Shown here: positions 1 to 6,701 of the stretch, one piece after another | Numbering within the stretch: the first letter of the stretch is position 1 | Layout: every line of letters starts with the position of its first letter | Assembly: GCA_900763995.1 (NCBI GenBank) | Contig: CAAFMK010000080.1 | Location: 1 to 22,851, forward strand | Reading direction: 5' to 3' | DNA length: 22,851 nucleotides | Source of the DNA: an uncultured Oscillospiraceae bacterium | GTDB taxonomy: Bacteria > Bacillota > Clostridia > Oscillospirales > Oscillospiraceae | Made by a program: the position numbers and the translations under genes | Notes under the pieces: generated by a model | Database searches by the model: none | Told to the model about the DNA's origin: nothing | The model's input: only the letters and a program-made list of their open reading frames with translations

Positions 1-137
1 CTGGCGAAATTGTCCTTAAAAATTTCGTGAGAAGTGTCATTTCCCAGGCGCATGTCCTGGGAAATGACAGGCTTTGATTTTATTCCATCATCTGCGGATG
101 ATGGAACTCCTTGCAGGAGGGCTTTTTCGATAAGCTG
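1..137 (-). repeat. Palindrome-rich intergenic repeat, copy 1 (cut by window edge)
   Basis: The reverse complement of this segment matches 17156-17292 over the same 137 bases with about 9 differences by eye (roughly 93% identity). It holds three hairpins: 36-48 with 56-68 (13 bp, perfect), 83-92 with 97-106 (10 bp) and 107-111 with 115-119 (5 bp). It lies outside any convincing gene and upstream of the rpsJ promoter. It probably continues to the left of the window, because the other copy runs on into further palindromes. The two copies are in opposite orientation and flank the ribosomal protein cluster. The repeat family is not one I can name. Confidence 0.85.
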
Positions 138-138
138 T

Positions 139-161
139 GGGGGCGCACTTTGTGCGTCCCC
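139..161. terminator. Hairpin at end of repeat, possible terminator of an upstream gene
   Basis: A 10-bp stem (139-148 with 152-161, one G-T wobble) closes a TTT loop. No real T-run follows on the plus strand, so terminator function is uncertain. It sits between repeat copy 1 and the rpsJ promoter and could insulate that promoter from upstream transcription. Confidence 0.35.
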
Positions 162-229
162 ATTGGACTGCCCTGATACTATGTACACAAAGCCGGGGGA
201 AAAGGAGTAAAAAATTGTGAAAAAAAGGC

Positions 230-258
230 TTGACACACACGACCGGGTGTTGTATGAT
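230..258 (+). promoter_or_regulatory. Sigma-A promoter of the S10 cluster
   Basis: The -35 box TTGACA (230-235) is perfect. A 17-base spacer leads to TATGAT (253-258), one mismatch from consensus. The expected start site is near 265, giving a leader of about 278 bases before rpsJ. It is the best promoter upstream of the cluster. Confidence 0.85.
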
Positions 259-264
259 AACGGG

Positions 265-542
265 GTGCCTTGTATGGGCGCAGTATGCGATGATGCGGGA
301 GATTGCGGTGTAAACCGGTAACTTCCGCGGAGTATGTCCGACAATCGGGCGGCTGAGAGCTTCGCGTCACGGCGTATATCGCCTGGTGCGGAGGAAACCG
401 GCCTGTTATGTGCCGGTTTTTTCGCAGCCTGGAGTGATACGCACGAAAGCGTGTACGCACAAAAGGTGAGAGGCTCTCACCGTACGGAGGACGAGCGAGA
501 CCCAAACTCAACTTCGTATGTATTTTAAGGAGGAACATCCAC
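265..542 (+). promoter_or_regulatory. Structured 5' leader of rpsJ with attenuator-like elements
   Basis: The leader is long and full of inverted repeats. CTTCCGC (322-328) can pair with GCGGAGG (388-394) and encloses small hairpins such as GGCG/CGCC (371-374 with 380-383). An intrinsic terminator follows at once (395-422). The 7-mer AAACCGG occurs at 312-318 and again at 395-401; both copies can pair with CCGGTTT (413-419), so the upstream copy could act as an antiterminator. A further hairpin, GGTGAGA/TCTCACC, lies at 465-481. In E. coli the S10 leader is attenuated by L4; an analogous role here is inference, and the sequence is not recognisably that element. The Shine-Dalgarno AAGGAGG lies 8-9 bases before the rpsJ ATG. 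Confidence 0.65.
395..422 (+). terminator. Intrinsic terminator (attenuator) inside the rpsJ leader
   Basis: AAACCGGC (395-402) pairs with GCCGGTTT (412-419) around a 9-base loop, and six T residues (417-422) follow the GC core. It lies about 135 bases after the predicted transcription start and 120 bases before rpsJ, so it must be read through or prevented for the cluster to be expressed. Confidence 0.75.
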
Positions 543-854
543 ATGGCTCAGAAAGAAATGATCCGCATCCGGCTGAAAGCTTACGATCATCAGCTCATCG
601 ACCAGAGCGCTGAGAAGATCGTTGAGACCGCCAAGCGCAGCGGCGCTTCCGTCTCCGGCCCCATCCCCCTGCCCACCAAGAAAGAGGTGGTCACCATCCT
701 GCGTGCCGTCCACAAGTACAAGGACAGCCGTGAGCAGTTCGAGCGCCGCACCCACAAGCGCCTCATTGATGTCGTCAAGCCCTCCCCCAAGACTGTGGAG
801 GCCCTGATGGGCCTGGAGCTGCCCGCTGGTGTGGAGATCGAGATCAAGCTGTAA
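543..854 (+). CDS. rpsJ: 30S ribosomal protein S10 (NusE)
   Basis: This 103-residue protein has the usual S10 length and the family signatures, an N-terminal RIRLKAYDHQLID and a middle RRTHKRLIDVV segment. S10 sits in the head of the 30S subunit and, as NusE, joins the NusB antitermination complex. It opens the S10 cluster behind the promoter at 230-258 and a structured leader. The ATG is preceded by AAGGAGG at proper spacing, which fixes the start. Unusually, rplC does not follow closely: a 180-base structured gap comes next. Nothing in the protein itself is odd. Confidence 0.98.
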   Translation: MAQKEMIRIRLKAYDHQLIDQSAEKIVETAKRSGASVSGPIPLPTKKEVVTILRAVHKYKDSREQFERRTHKRLIDVVKPSPKTVEALMGLELPAGVEIEIKL

Positions 855-1034
855 GATCAAGTGTTTGAGCCGTCGCAACTGACAGGCGAGACATGATGGC
901 GATCCCCCGCGCTGAAATTCGTTTGTACCCGCTGCCTGTCGCGTCTTGAGACAGGCGGGTCACGTTGGCCGAGCAATGCCAGCTCAATGGGCAACTCGTC
1001 CAACCAATAACCTTTTAATAGGAGGAAAATCCAA
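855..1034 (+). promoter_or_regulatory. Structured rpsJ-rplC intergenic region, candidate cis-regulatory RNA
   Basis: This gap is long for the S10 operon. GCCTGTC (934-940) can pair either with GACAGGC upstream (881-887) or with GACAGGC downstream (950-956). The downstream choice extends through ACCC (927-930) with GGGT (957-960). A second element runs from GTTGG (964-968) to CCAAC (1000-1004), with GAG (971-973) and CTC (995-997) inside. No promoter and no T-run are visible, so control of translation or mRNA processing fits better than transcription termination. The last bases carry the rplC site TAGGAGG. No known family is recognised. Confidence 0.55.
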
Positions 1035-1763
1035 ATGGAGAAAGCGATCATCGGCAAAAAGATCGGCATGACCCAGATCTTCGATGAAGCCGGCCGTGTG
1101 GTGCCCGTCACCCTCATTCAGGCTGGCCCCTGCACTGTGGTGCAGAAGAAGACCGCCGAGAAGGATGGCTACAACGCCATTCAGCTGGGTTATCAGAATG
1201 TTCCCGAGCGCAAGCTCACCAAGCCTGAGCTGGGCCACCAGAAGAAGGCTGGTCTGACTGAGTTCAAGAGAGTGCTCAAGGAGTTCCCTCTGGAGGACTG
1301 CACCAAGTATGAGGTGGGCGATGAGCTCACTGCTAACCTGTTTGCCGCTGGTGACTTCGTCGATGTCACCGGTATCAGCAAGGGTCACGGCTTCCAGGGC
1401 GTTGTTAAGCGCCACGGTGCTGCCGTGAAGAGAAACACCCACGGCGGCGGCCCTGTCCACCGTCATCAGGGTTCCCTGGGCGCCGGCACCACTCCTGGCC
1501 ACATCTACAAGGGCCGTGACGGTGCTGGTCAGATGGGCAATGAGCAGGTCACTGTCCTGAACCTGGATGTTGTCCAGGTGGACGAGGAGCTGGGCCTGAT
1601 CGCCATCCGCGGTGCCATCCCTGGCCCCAAGGGCGGCGTGGTCTATGTGAAGAACACCGTCAAGGTCAATGTGGAGAAGAAGGCCACCGAGATCGGCCGC
1701 GTCAACCCGCAGAAGGCTTCTGCCCGTGTCAACCCGCAGAAGGCTTCCGCCCGCAACAAGTAA
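1035..1763 (+). CDS. rplC: 50S ribosomal protein L3
   Basis: L3 binds 23S rRNA early in 50S assembly, and its loop reaches toward the peptidyl transferase centre. The family core GHGFQGVVKRHG starts near residue 117 and is followed by the glycine- and histidine-rich extension expected of bacterial L3. At 242 residues it is longer than typical bacterial L3 (about 205-215). Part of the excess is an exact 9-residue tandem repeat at the C terminus (residues 222-239), encoded at 1698-1751. The start is supported by AGGAGG just upstream. It begins the tightly packed run of genes to rpsN, with rplD 19 bases downstream. Confidence 0.97.
   Translation: MEKAIIGKKIGMTQIFDEAGRVVPVTLIQAGPCTVVQKKTAEKDGYNAIQLGYQNVPERKLTKPELGHQKKAGLTEFKRVLKEFPLEDCTKYEVGDELTANLFAAGDFVDVTGISKGHGFQGVVKRHGAAVKRNTHGGGPVHRHQGSLGAGTTPGHIYKGRDGAGQMGNEQVTVLNLDVVQVDEELGLIAIRGAIPGPKGGVVYVKNTVKVNVEKKATEIGRVNPQKASARVNPQKASARNK
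1698..1751 (+). repeat. 27-bp in-frame tandem duplication at the 3' end of rplC
   Basis: Units 1698-1724 and 1725-1751 both encode RVNPQKASA. They differ at two bases, both third-codon positions (CGC/CGT and TCT/TCC), so the peptides are identical. The last residues RNK and the stop follow directly. The near-identity points to a fairly recent duplication. Confidence 0.95.
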
Positions 1764-1782
1764 GGAAAGGAGAGATTGAGTC

Positions 1783-2403
1783 ATGCCTAAAGCGAACCTT
1801 TATGATATGGCCGGTAAGCAGATCGGCGAGATCGAGCTCTCCGAGGCCATTTTCGGCATCGAGCCCAACCAGGCTGTGGTCCATGAGGTGGTCAAGAACC
1901 ACCTGGCCAACTGCCGTCAGGGCACCCAGAGCGCTCTGACCCGTGCCGAGGTTTCCGGCGGCGGCAAGAAGCCCTGGCGCCAGAAGGGTACCGGACACGC
2001 CCGTCAGGGCTCCACTCGGGCACCCCAGTGGACCCACGGCGGTATCGTCTTTGCCCCCAAGCCCCGCAGCTATCGCTACACCCTGAATAAGAAGGTGAAG
2101 CGTCTGGCTCTGAAGTCCGCTCTGTCCGCCAAGGCTGCCGAGGGTGCAATCCTGGTAGTAGACAGCCTGAAGCTGGACGAGGTCAAGACCAAGGCCATGA
2201 AGTCCTTCATGGACGCCGCCGGTGTCACCAAGTCCGTTGTCGTCACCCCTGAGGTTGAGCAGAATGTGGTTCTGTCCGCCCGGAACATCCCCGGCGTGGT
2301 CACCACCACCGCCAACATCCTCAGCGTCTATGACATTGTCAACGCCAAGCAGCTGGTCATCGACAAGGCTGCCCTGGCTATCATTGAGGAGGTGTATGCG
2401 TAA
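1783..2403 (+). CDS. rplD: 50S ribosomal protein L4
   Basis: This 206-residue protein has normal L4 length. The segment GGGKKPWRQKGTGHARQGS (from about residue 63) is the extended loop that lines the polypeptide exit tunnel, where macrolide-resistance mutations arise in other bacteria. The following QWTHGGIVFAPKPRSY segment is also conserved. In gammaproteobacteria L4 represses its own operon through the S10 leader; whether it acts on either structured region here (265-542 or 855-1034) is unknown. The stop overlaps the next start by one base (TAATG), suggesting translational coupling to rplW. Confidence 0.97.
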   Translation: MPKANLYDMAGKQIGEIELSEAIFGIEPNQAVVHEVVKNHLANCRQGTQSALTRAEVSGGGKKPWRQKGTGHARQGSTRAPQWTHGGIVFAPKPRSYRYTLNKKVKRLALKSALSAKAAEGAILVVDSLKLDEVKTKAMKSFMDAAGVTKSVVVTPEVEQNVVLSARNIPGVVTTTANILSVYDIVNAKQLVIDKAALAIIEEVYA

Positions 2404-2702
2404 TGGCAAGCACTGCTTATGATATTATCAAGCGCCCCATCATCACCGAGCAGTCCATGGAGTACAGCGAGATGAAGCGCTACACCTTCGAGGTTGCCAA
2501 GACCGCCAACAAGATCGAGATTGCCAAGGCAATCGAGGAGATCTTCGGCGTGAAGGTCGCCAAGGTCAACACCCTGAATATGCAGGGCAAGGAGAAGCGG
2601 ATGGGTATGCGTCCCGCCGGCCGCCGTGCCAGCTGGAAGAAGGCTATGGTTACCCTGACCGCCGACTCCAAGCCCATCGAGCTCTTCGATGGCATGGTGT
2701 AA
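2403..2702 (+). CDS. rplW: 50S ribosomal protein L23
   Basis: L23 sits at the exit of the peptide tunnel and is the docking site for trigger factor and the signal recognition particle. The 99-residue protein has the family's opening IIKRPIITEQSM and the loop with GKEKRMGMRPAGRRASWKKA. Its ATG shares one base with the rplD stop, and a GAGGAGG lies in the end of rplD at suitable distance, so the start is secure. rplB follows after 14 bases. The protein shows no truncation or insertion. Confidence 0.97.
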   Translation: MASTAYDIIKRPIITEQSMEYSEMKRYTFEVAKTANKIEIAKAIEEIFGVKVAKVNTLNMQGKEKRMGMRPAGRRASWKKAMVTLTADSKPIELFDGMV

Positions 2703-2716
2703 GGAGGAATTGAAAA

Positions 2717-3550
2717 ATGGCTATCAAGACTTATAAGCCCACAACCCCCTCCCGCCGTCACATGACTGTGTCCGCCTTTGAGGGGATCGACAAGAAGGCC
2801 AAGCCCGAGCGCAGCCTGACTGAGGTGCTCAAGAAGCACGCTGGCCGCAACAGCTACGGCCGTATCACCGTCCGCCACCACGGCGGCGGCAACAAGCAGA
2901 AGTACCGCATCATCGACTTCAAGCGCGATAAGGACGGCAAGGCCACTGTAGTCAACCTGCAGTATGACCCCAACCGCAGCGCCAACATCGCCCTGATCGA
3001 GTATGAGGATGGCGAGCGCCGCTACATTCTGGCCCCCAACGGCCTGAAGGCTGGCCACATCATCATGACCGGCGTGGATGCTGACATTCTGCCCGGCAAC
3101 TGCCTGCCCATCGCCAACATTCCTGTTGGTGAGATGATTCATAACATCGAGCTCTACCCCGGCAAGGGTGCTCAGCTGGTTCGTGCCGCCGGTGTGGCCG
3201 CTCAGCTGATGGCCAAGGAGAACGGCATGGCTCAGGTGCGCCTGCCCTCCGGCGAGGTTCGCTATATCCGTGAGAACTGCAAGGCCACCATTGGCCAGGT
3301 CGGCAACACCGACTGGGCCAACATCCAGATCGGTAAGGCTGGCCGTAAGCGTCACATGGGCTGGCGTCCCACCGTCCGCGGCTCTGTTATGAACCCCAAT
3401 GACCACCCCCACGGTGGTGGTGAGGGTAAGAGCCCTGTGGGCCGTCCTGGCCCTGTTACCCCCTGGGGCAAGCCCGCCCTGGGTTACAAGACCCGCAAGA
3501 CAAAGAACCGCACTGATAAGTTCATTGTCAAGCGCCGCAATGCGAAGTAA
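2717..3550 (+). CDS. rplB: 50S ribosomal protein L2
   Basis: L2 is a large primary rRNA-binding protein needed for subunit association and peptidyl transfer. At 277 residues it matches the family. The C-terminal region contains MNPNDHPHGGGEGKSPVGRP, which includes the near-universal histidine linked to peptidyl transferase function, and the N-terminal half has the GRNSYGRITVRHHGGGNKQKYR segment. AAGGAGG precedes the ATG. It lies between rplW and rpsS with short gaps, as in Bacillus and Clostridium. Confidence 0.98.
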   Translation: MAIKTYKPTTPSRRHMTVSAFEGIDKKAKPERSLTEVLKKHAGRNSYGRITVRHHGGGNKQKYRIIDFKRDKDGKATVVNLQYDPNRSANIALIEYEDGERRYILAPNGLKAGHIIMTGVDADILPGNCLPIANIPVGEMIHNIELYPGKGAQLVRAAGVAAQLMAKENGMAQVRLPSGEVRYIRENCKATIGQVGNTDWANIQIGKAGRKRHMGWRPTVRGSVMNPNDHPHGGGEGKSPVGRPGPVTPWGKPALGYKTRKTKNRTDKFIVKRRNAK

Positions 3551-3564
3551 GGAGGCAGTAAAAG

Positions 3565-3837
3565 ATGAGCAGAAGCATTAAGAAAGGCCCCTTTTGCGCC
3601 CCTGAGCTGCTGAAGCGGGTCGATGAGATGAACGCCAAGAACGAGAAGAAGGTTCTGAAGACCTGGAGCCGTGCCTCCACCATCTTCCCCTCTTTCGTTG
3701 GACACACCTTTGCTGTACACGATGGCCGCAAGCATGTGCCCGTCTATGTCACTGAGGACATGGTCGGCCACAAGCTGGGCGAGTTCGTGCCCACCCGCAC
3801 CTTCAAGGGTCATGCGGGCAGCAAGACTGGTAAGTAA
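3565..3837 (+). CDS. rpsS: 30S ribosomal protein S19
   Basis: S19 sits in the 30S head, pairs with S13 and contacts the A-site tRNA and 23S rRNA bridges. The 90-residue product starts MSRSIKKGPFCAPELLKRV and ends with the conserved VGHKLGEFVPTRTFKGHAG segment. A GGAGG lies 9-10 bases before the ATG. Length and motifs are standard, and it stands 14 bases after rplB and 14 before rplV. Confidence 0.97.
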   Translation: MSRSIKKGPFCAPELLKRVDEMNAKNEKKVLKTWSRASTIFPSFVGHTFAVHDGRKHVPVYVTEDMVGHKLGEFVPTRTFKGHAGSKTGK

Positions 3838-3851
3838 GGAGGAGAGAAACC

Positions 3852-4184
3852 ATGGAAGCTGTTGCCAATCTGAAATATCTGCGGATCTCTCCTCGTAAGG
3901 TGAAGATCGTCCTGGATCTGATCCGGGGCAAGGATGTGGGCACTGCCTACGCCATCCTGATGCAGACCCCCAAGGCCGCCTCTGAGCCTGTCATCAAGCT
4001 GCTCAAGAGTGCCGCTGCCAATGCAGAGAACAATCACCAGATGGACCCTGAGAAGCTGTATGTGTCCGCCTGCTACGCCAACCCCGGCCCCATCATCAAG
4101 CGCATCATGCCCCGGGCCCAGGGCCGTGCTTATCGGATCAACAAGCGCACTTCTCATGTCACCATCGCCGTGAGCGAGCGCTAA
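3852..4184 (+). CDS. rplV: 50S ribosomal protein L22
   Basis: L22 touches all domains of 23S rRNA, and its hairpin lines the exit tunnel opposite L4. The 110-residue protein has the family pattern RISPRKVKIVLDLIRGK near the N terminus and ends in a beta hairpin, IMPRAQGRAYRINKRTSHVTIAV, the usual site of tunnel contact. GGAGGAG sits just upstream of the ATG. It is 15 bases from rpsC, inside the same transcript. Confidence 0.97.
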   Translation: MEAVANLKYLRISPRKVKIVLDLIRGKDVGTAYAILMQTPKAASEPVIKLLKSAAANAENNHQMDPEKLYVSACYANPGPIIKRIMPRAQGRAYRINKRTSHVTIAVSER

Positions 4185-4199
4185 GGGAGGAGGAACAAT

Positions 4200-5063
4200 A
4201 TGGGACAGAAAGTTAATCCCCACGGTCTGCGCGTGGGCGTGATCAAGGATTGGGACTCCCGCTGGTATGCCCGCAACGAGAAGGTGGGCGATCTGCTGGT
4301 CGAGGACAAGAAGATCCGTGATTACCTGAAGAAGACCCTCTATGGCGCCGGTATCCCCAAGATCGAGATTGAGCGGGACAACGCCAAGGTCCGCATCTAC
4401 CTGCACTGCGCCCGTCCCGGCGTGGTCATCGGTAAGGGCGGCGAGGATATTAAGAAGATCGAGGCCCAGCTGGTCAAGCTGACCAGCAAGCCCGTTGATC
4501 TGAAGATCGTTGAGGTGCGTGACACCGATACCAACGCTCAGCTGGTTGCCGAGAACATCGCTCAGCAGCTGGAGAAGCGCATCGGTTTCCGCCGCGCCAT
4601 GAAGAACGCCATGGGCCGTGCCATGCGCGCTGGTGCCAAGGGTATCAAGACCTCCTGCTCCGGCCGTCTGGGCGGCGCTGAGATCGCCCGCACCGAGCAC
4701 TACCACGACGGAACCATTCCCCTGCAGACTCTGCGTGCCGACATCGACTACGGCTTTGCTGAGGCTGCCACCACCTACGGCCGCATCGGCGTGAAGGTGT
4801 GGATCTACAAGGGCGAGGTTCTGACTCAGGCCCTGCGCACCACCCCCCGCACTCTGGATACCAGCAAGCCCTATCAGGAGCGCCGTGATCGTCCCCGCCG
4901 TGACCGTCGGGATGGCGACCGCCGCCAAGGCGGCTTCAACCGGGATCGTCAGGGCGGCTTTAACCGCGGCCCCCGTCCCGCTGGCCAGGGCAATTTCAAC
5001 AACAATCGTGGCCCCCGCCCCGCCGGTCAGGCCAACACTCCTAAGGAAGGAGGCGCTCAGTAA
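4200..5063 (+). CDS. rpsC: 30S ribosomal protein S3 with a disordered RG-rich tail
   Basis: S3 forms the mRNA entry site of the 30S subunit together with S4 and S5. The KH-type RNA-binding motif VIGKGGEDIKKIE starts near residue 76, and the C-terminal S3 domain continues to about residue 225. The protein is 287 residues, while common bacterial S3 is about 210-235. The extra 60 residues (228-287) are rich in Arg, Gly, Asn, Gln and Pro, with two QGGFNR units and two RGPRPAGQ units. This resembles an RGG-type RNA-binding tail, and its function is unknown. The tail stays in frame with strong codon bias, so it is real. The stop overlaps the rplP start by one base. Confidence 0.96.
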   Translation: MGQKVNPHGLRVGVIKDWDSRWYARNEKVGDLLVEDKKIRDYLKKTLYGAGIPKIEIERDNAKVRIYLHCARPGVVIGKGGEDIKKIEAQLVKLTSKPVDLKIVEVRDTDTNAQLVAENIAQQLEKRIGFRRAMKNAMGRAMRAGAKGIKTSCSGRLGGAEIARTEHYHDGTIPLQTLRADIDYGFAEAATTYGRIGVKVWIYKGEVLTQALRTTPRTLDTSKPYQERRDRPRRDRRDGDRRQGGFNRDRQGGFNRGPRPAGQGNFNNNRGPRPAGQANTPKEGGAQ

Positions 5064-5494
5064 TGCTGCTCCCAAAGCGCGTTAAGTATCGCCGCGTCCA
5101 TCGCGGTCGTATGAAGGGCAAGGCCACCCGTGGCAACACCGTCACTTACGGTGAGTTCGGTCTGCAGGCCACTGAGCCCGCTTGGATCACCAGCAACCAG
5201 ATCGAGGCGGCCCGTATCGCCATGACCCGTCACACCAAGCGTGGCGGTAAGGTCTGGATCAAGATCTTCCCCGATAAGCCCGTTACCGAGAAGCCCGCTG
5301 AGACCCGCATGGGTTCCGGTAAGGGTTCCCCCGAGTACTGGGTGGCCGTGGTCAAGCCCGGCCGTGTTATGTTCGAGATCGCCGGCGTCTCCGAGGAGGT
5401 CGCCCGGGAGGCTCTGCGTCTGGCCAGCCACAAGCTGCCCGTGAAGTGCAAGATCATCAAGCGTGAGGAAACTGAGAAGGGTGGTGAGGTGTAA
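5063..5494 (+). CDS. rplP: 50S ribosomal protein L16
   Basis: L16 helps shape the A site and the binding of aminoacyl-tRNA on the 50S subunit. The product is 143 residues, normal for the family, with MLLPKRVKYRRVHRGRMKGK at the N terminus and the MGSGKGSPEYWVAVVKPGR core. Its ATG shares one base with the rpsC stop, with AAGGAGG in the end of rpsC. Its own stop overlaps the rpmC ATG by one base, so rpsC, rplP and rpmC are probably translationally coupled. Confidence 0.97.
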   Translation: MLLPKRVKYRRVHRGRMKGKATRGNTVTYGEFGLQATEPAWITSNQIEAARIAMTRHTKRGGKVWIKIFPDKPVTEKPAETRMGSGKGSPEYWVAVVKPGRVMFEIAGVSEEVAREALRLASHKLPVKCKIIKREETEKGGEV

Positions 5495-5691
5495 TGAAGG
5501 CCAATGAAGTTCGCAAGATGTCCGCTGCTGAGCTGGAGACCAAGCTGGTGGATCTGAAGAAGGATCTGTTCAATCTCCGCCTTCAGCACGCCACCAATCA
5601 GCTGGATAACCCCATCCGCATCGCTGAGGTCAAGAAGGATATCGCCCGGGTAAAAACCATCATTCGCGAGCAGCAGCTCGCCGGCCGCTAA
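5494..5691 (+). CDS. rpmC: 50S ribosomal protein L29
   Basis: L29 is a small two-helix protein near the tunnel exit that contacts L23 and the trigger factor site. The 65-residue product has the expected pattern: KANEVRKMSAAELETKLVDL at the start, then LFNLRLQHATNQLDNPIRI and a C-terminal helix. It overlaps rplP by one base. The upstream GGTGAGG is a weaker ribosome-binding site than those of its neighbours, in keeping with coupled translation. Confidence 0.96.
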   Translation: MKANEVRKMSAAELETKLVDLKKDLFNLRLQHATNQLDNPIRIAEVKKDIARVKTIIREQQLAGR

Positions 5692-5706
5692 GAGGAGGAA
5701 TAGAAG

Positions 5707-5967
5707 ATGGAAAACAGAACTTCTTCCCGTAAGACCAGAGTCGGCCTGGTGGTTTCGGATAAGATGGACAAGACCGTTGTGGTCGCCATCGCCGACCGCG
5801 TGGCCCATCCTCTGTACAAGAAGATTGTAAAGAGAACCTATAAGCTCAAGGCTCACGATGAGAACAACCAGTGTGGCGTTGGCGACCGCGTCAAGGTCAT
5901 GGAGACCCGCCCCCTGTCCAAGGATAAGCGGTGGCGTGTGGTTGAGATCATCGAGAAGGCGAAATAA
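5707..5967 (+). CDS. rpsQ: 30S ribosomal protein S17
   Basis: S17 is a primary 16S rRNA-binding protein of the OB-fold type. The 86-residue product shows the signature GLVVSDKMDKTVVVAIADRV and the conserved C-terminal METRPLSKDKRWRVVEI. AGGAGG lies 8-9 bases upstream of the ATG. Length and sequence are typical, and it sits between rpmC and rplN as in all S10 clusters of this type. Confidence 0.97.
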   Translation: MENRTSSRKTRVGLVVSDKMDKTVVVAIADRVAHPLYKKIVKRTYKLKAHDENNQCGVGDRVKVMETRPLSKDKRWRVVEIIEKAK

Positions 5968-5979
5968 GGAGGTGTCGGT

Positions 5980-6348
5980 ATGATTCAGCAGGAAAGCTAT
6001 CTGAAGGTTGCCGACAACACCGGCGCTAAGGAGATCAAGACCATCCGTGTGCTGGGCGGCTCCAGCCGCAAGTTCGGCAACATCGGTGATGTGATCGTGG
6101 CTTCTGTCCGTAAGGCTCAGCCCGGCGGCACCGTGAAGAAGGGCGAAGTGGTCAAGGCTGTTATTGTCCGCACCAGCCGTGGTGTCCGTCGTGCTGACGG
6201 CTCCTATGTCCGCTTTGACGACAACGCCGCTGTCCTCATCAAGGAGGATAAGAACCCCCGCGGCACCCGTATCTTTGGCCCAGTGGCCCGTGAGCTGCGT
6301 GACAAGGATTATATGAAGATCCTGTCCCTGGCCCCCGAAGTGCTGTAA
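5980..6348 (+). CDS. rplN: 50S ribosomal protein L14
   Basis: L14 forms bridge B8 with the 30S subunit and is the docking surface for the silencing factor RsfS. The 122-residue product begins MIQQESYLKVADNTGAKEI and ends with the conserved FGPVARELRDKDYMKILSLA segment, both hallmark regions. AAGGAGG precedes the start. No anomalies are seen. Confidence 0.98.
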   Translation: MIQQESYLKVADNTGAKEIKTIRVLGGSSRKFGNIGDVIVASVRKAQPGGTVKKGEVVKAVIVRTSRGVRRADGSYVRFDDNAAVLIKEDKNPRGTRIFGPVARELRDKDYMKILSLAPEVL

Positions 6349-6363
6349 GGGAGGGTTTTTAAG

Positions 6364-6681
6364 ATGAATAAGATGAGCATCAAGAAAGACGACCTGGTCG
6401 TCGTCCTGTCCGGCAAGGACAAGGGCAAGCAGGGCAAGGTCCTGGAGGTCATGCCCAAGGAGGGTAAGGTCGTTGTGGAGAAGATCAATGTGGTCTCCCG
6501 CCACACCAAGCCCCGCCGTCAGGGCGAGGAGGGCGGCATCCTGCACAAGGAAGCTCCCCTGTACGCCTGCAAGGTGCAGCGCGTCTGCCCCAAGTGCAAC
6601 AAGGCTACCCGGCCCGCTCACAAGCTGCTGGCCGATGGCAAGAAGGTCCGCATCTGCAAGAAGTGCGGTGCTGAGATTTAA
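6364..6681 (+). CDS. rplX: 50S ribosomal protein L24, Cys4 zinc-ribbon form
   Basis: L24 initiates 50S assembly. The N-terminal KOW motif covers roughly residues 9-36 (DDLVVVLSGKDKGKQGKVLEV). The C-terminal part has C75-x2-C78 and C98-x2-C101, a likely zinc ribbon as in Thermus L24; many bacterial L24 proteins lack these cysteines. The product is 105 residues. The first ATG is chosen over the one three codons later because GGAGG (6350-6354) is 9 bases from it. Zinc binding is inferred from spacing only. Confidence 0.95.
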   Translation: MNKMSIKKDDLVVVLSGKDKGKQGKVLEVMPKEGKVVVEKINVVSRHTKPRRQGEEGGILHKEAPLYACKVQRVCPKCNKATRPAHKLLADGKKVRICKKCGAEI

Positions 6682-6701
6682 GAGAGGAGGAGTGAATCGA
6701 A

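Noticed and set aside
984..1784. Long minus-strand reading frame opposite rplC (and similar ones opposite rplB, rpsC-rplV and rplP-rplX)
   Set aside because: They mirror strongly biased coding genes, have low-complexity leucine/histidine/glycine-rich translations, and lack ribosome-binding sites and homology that I recognise.
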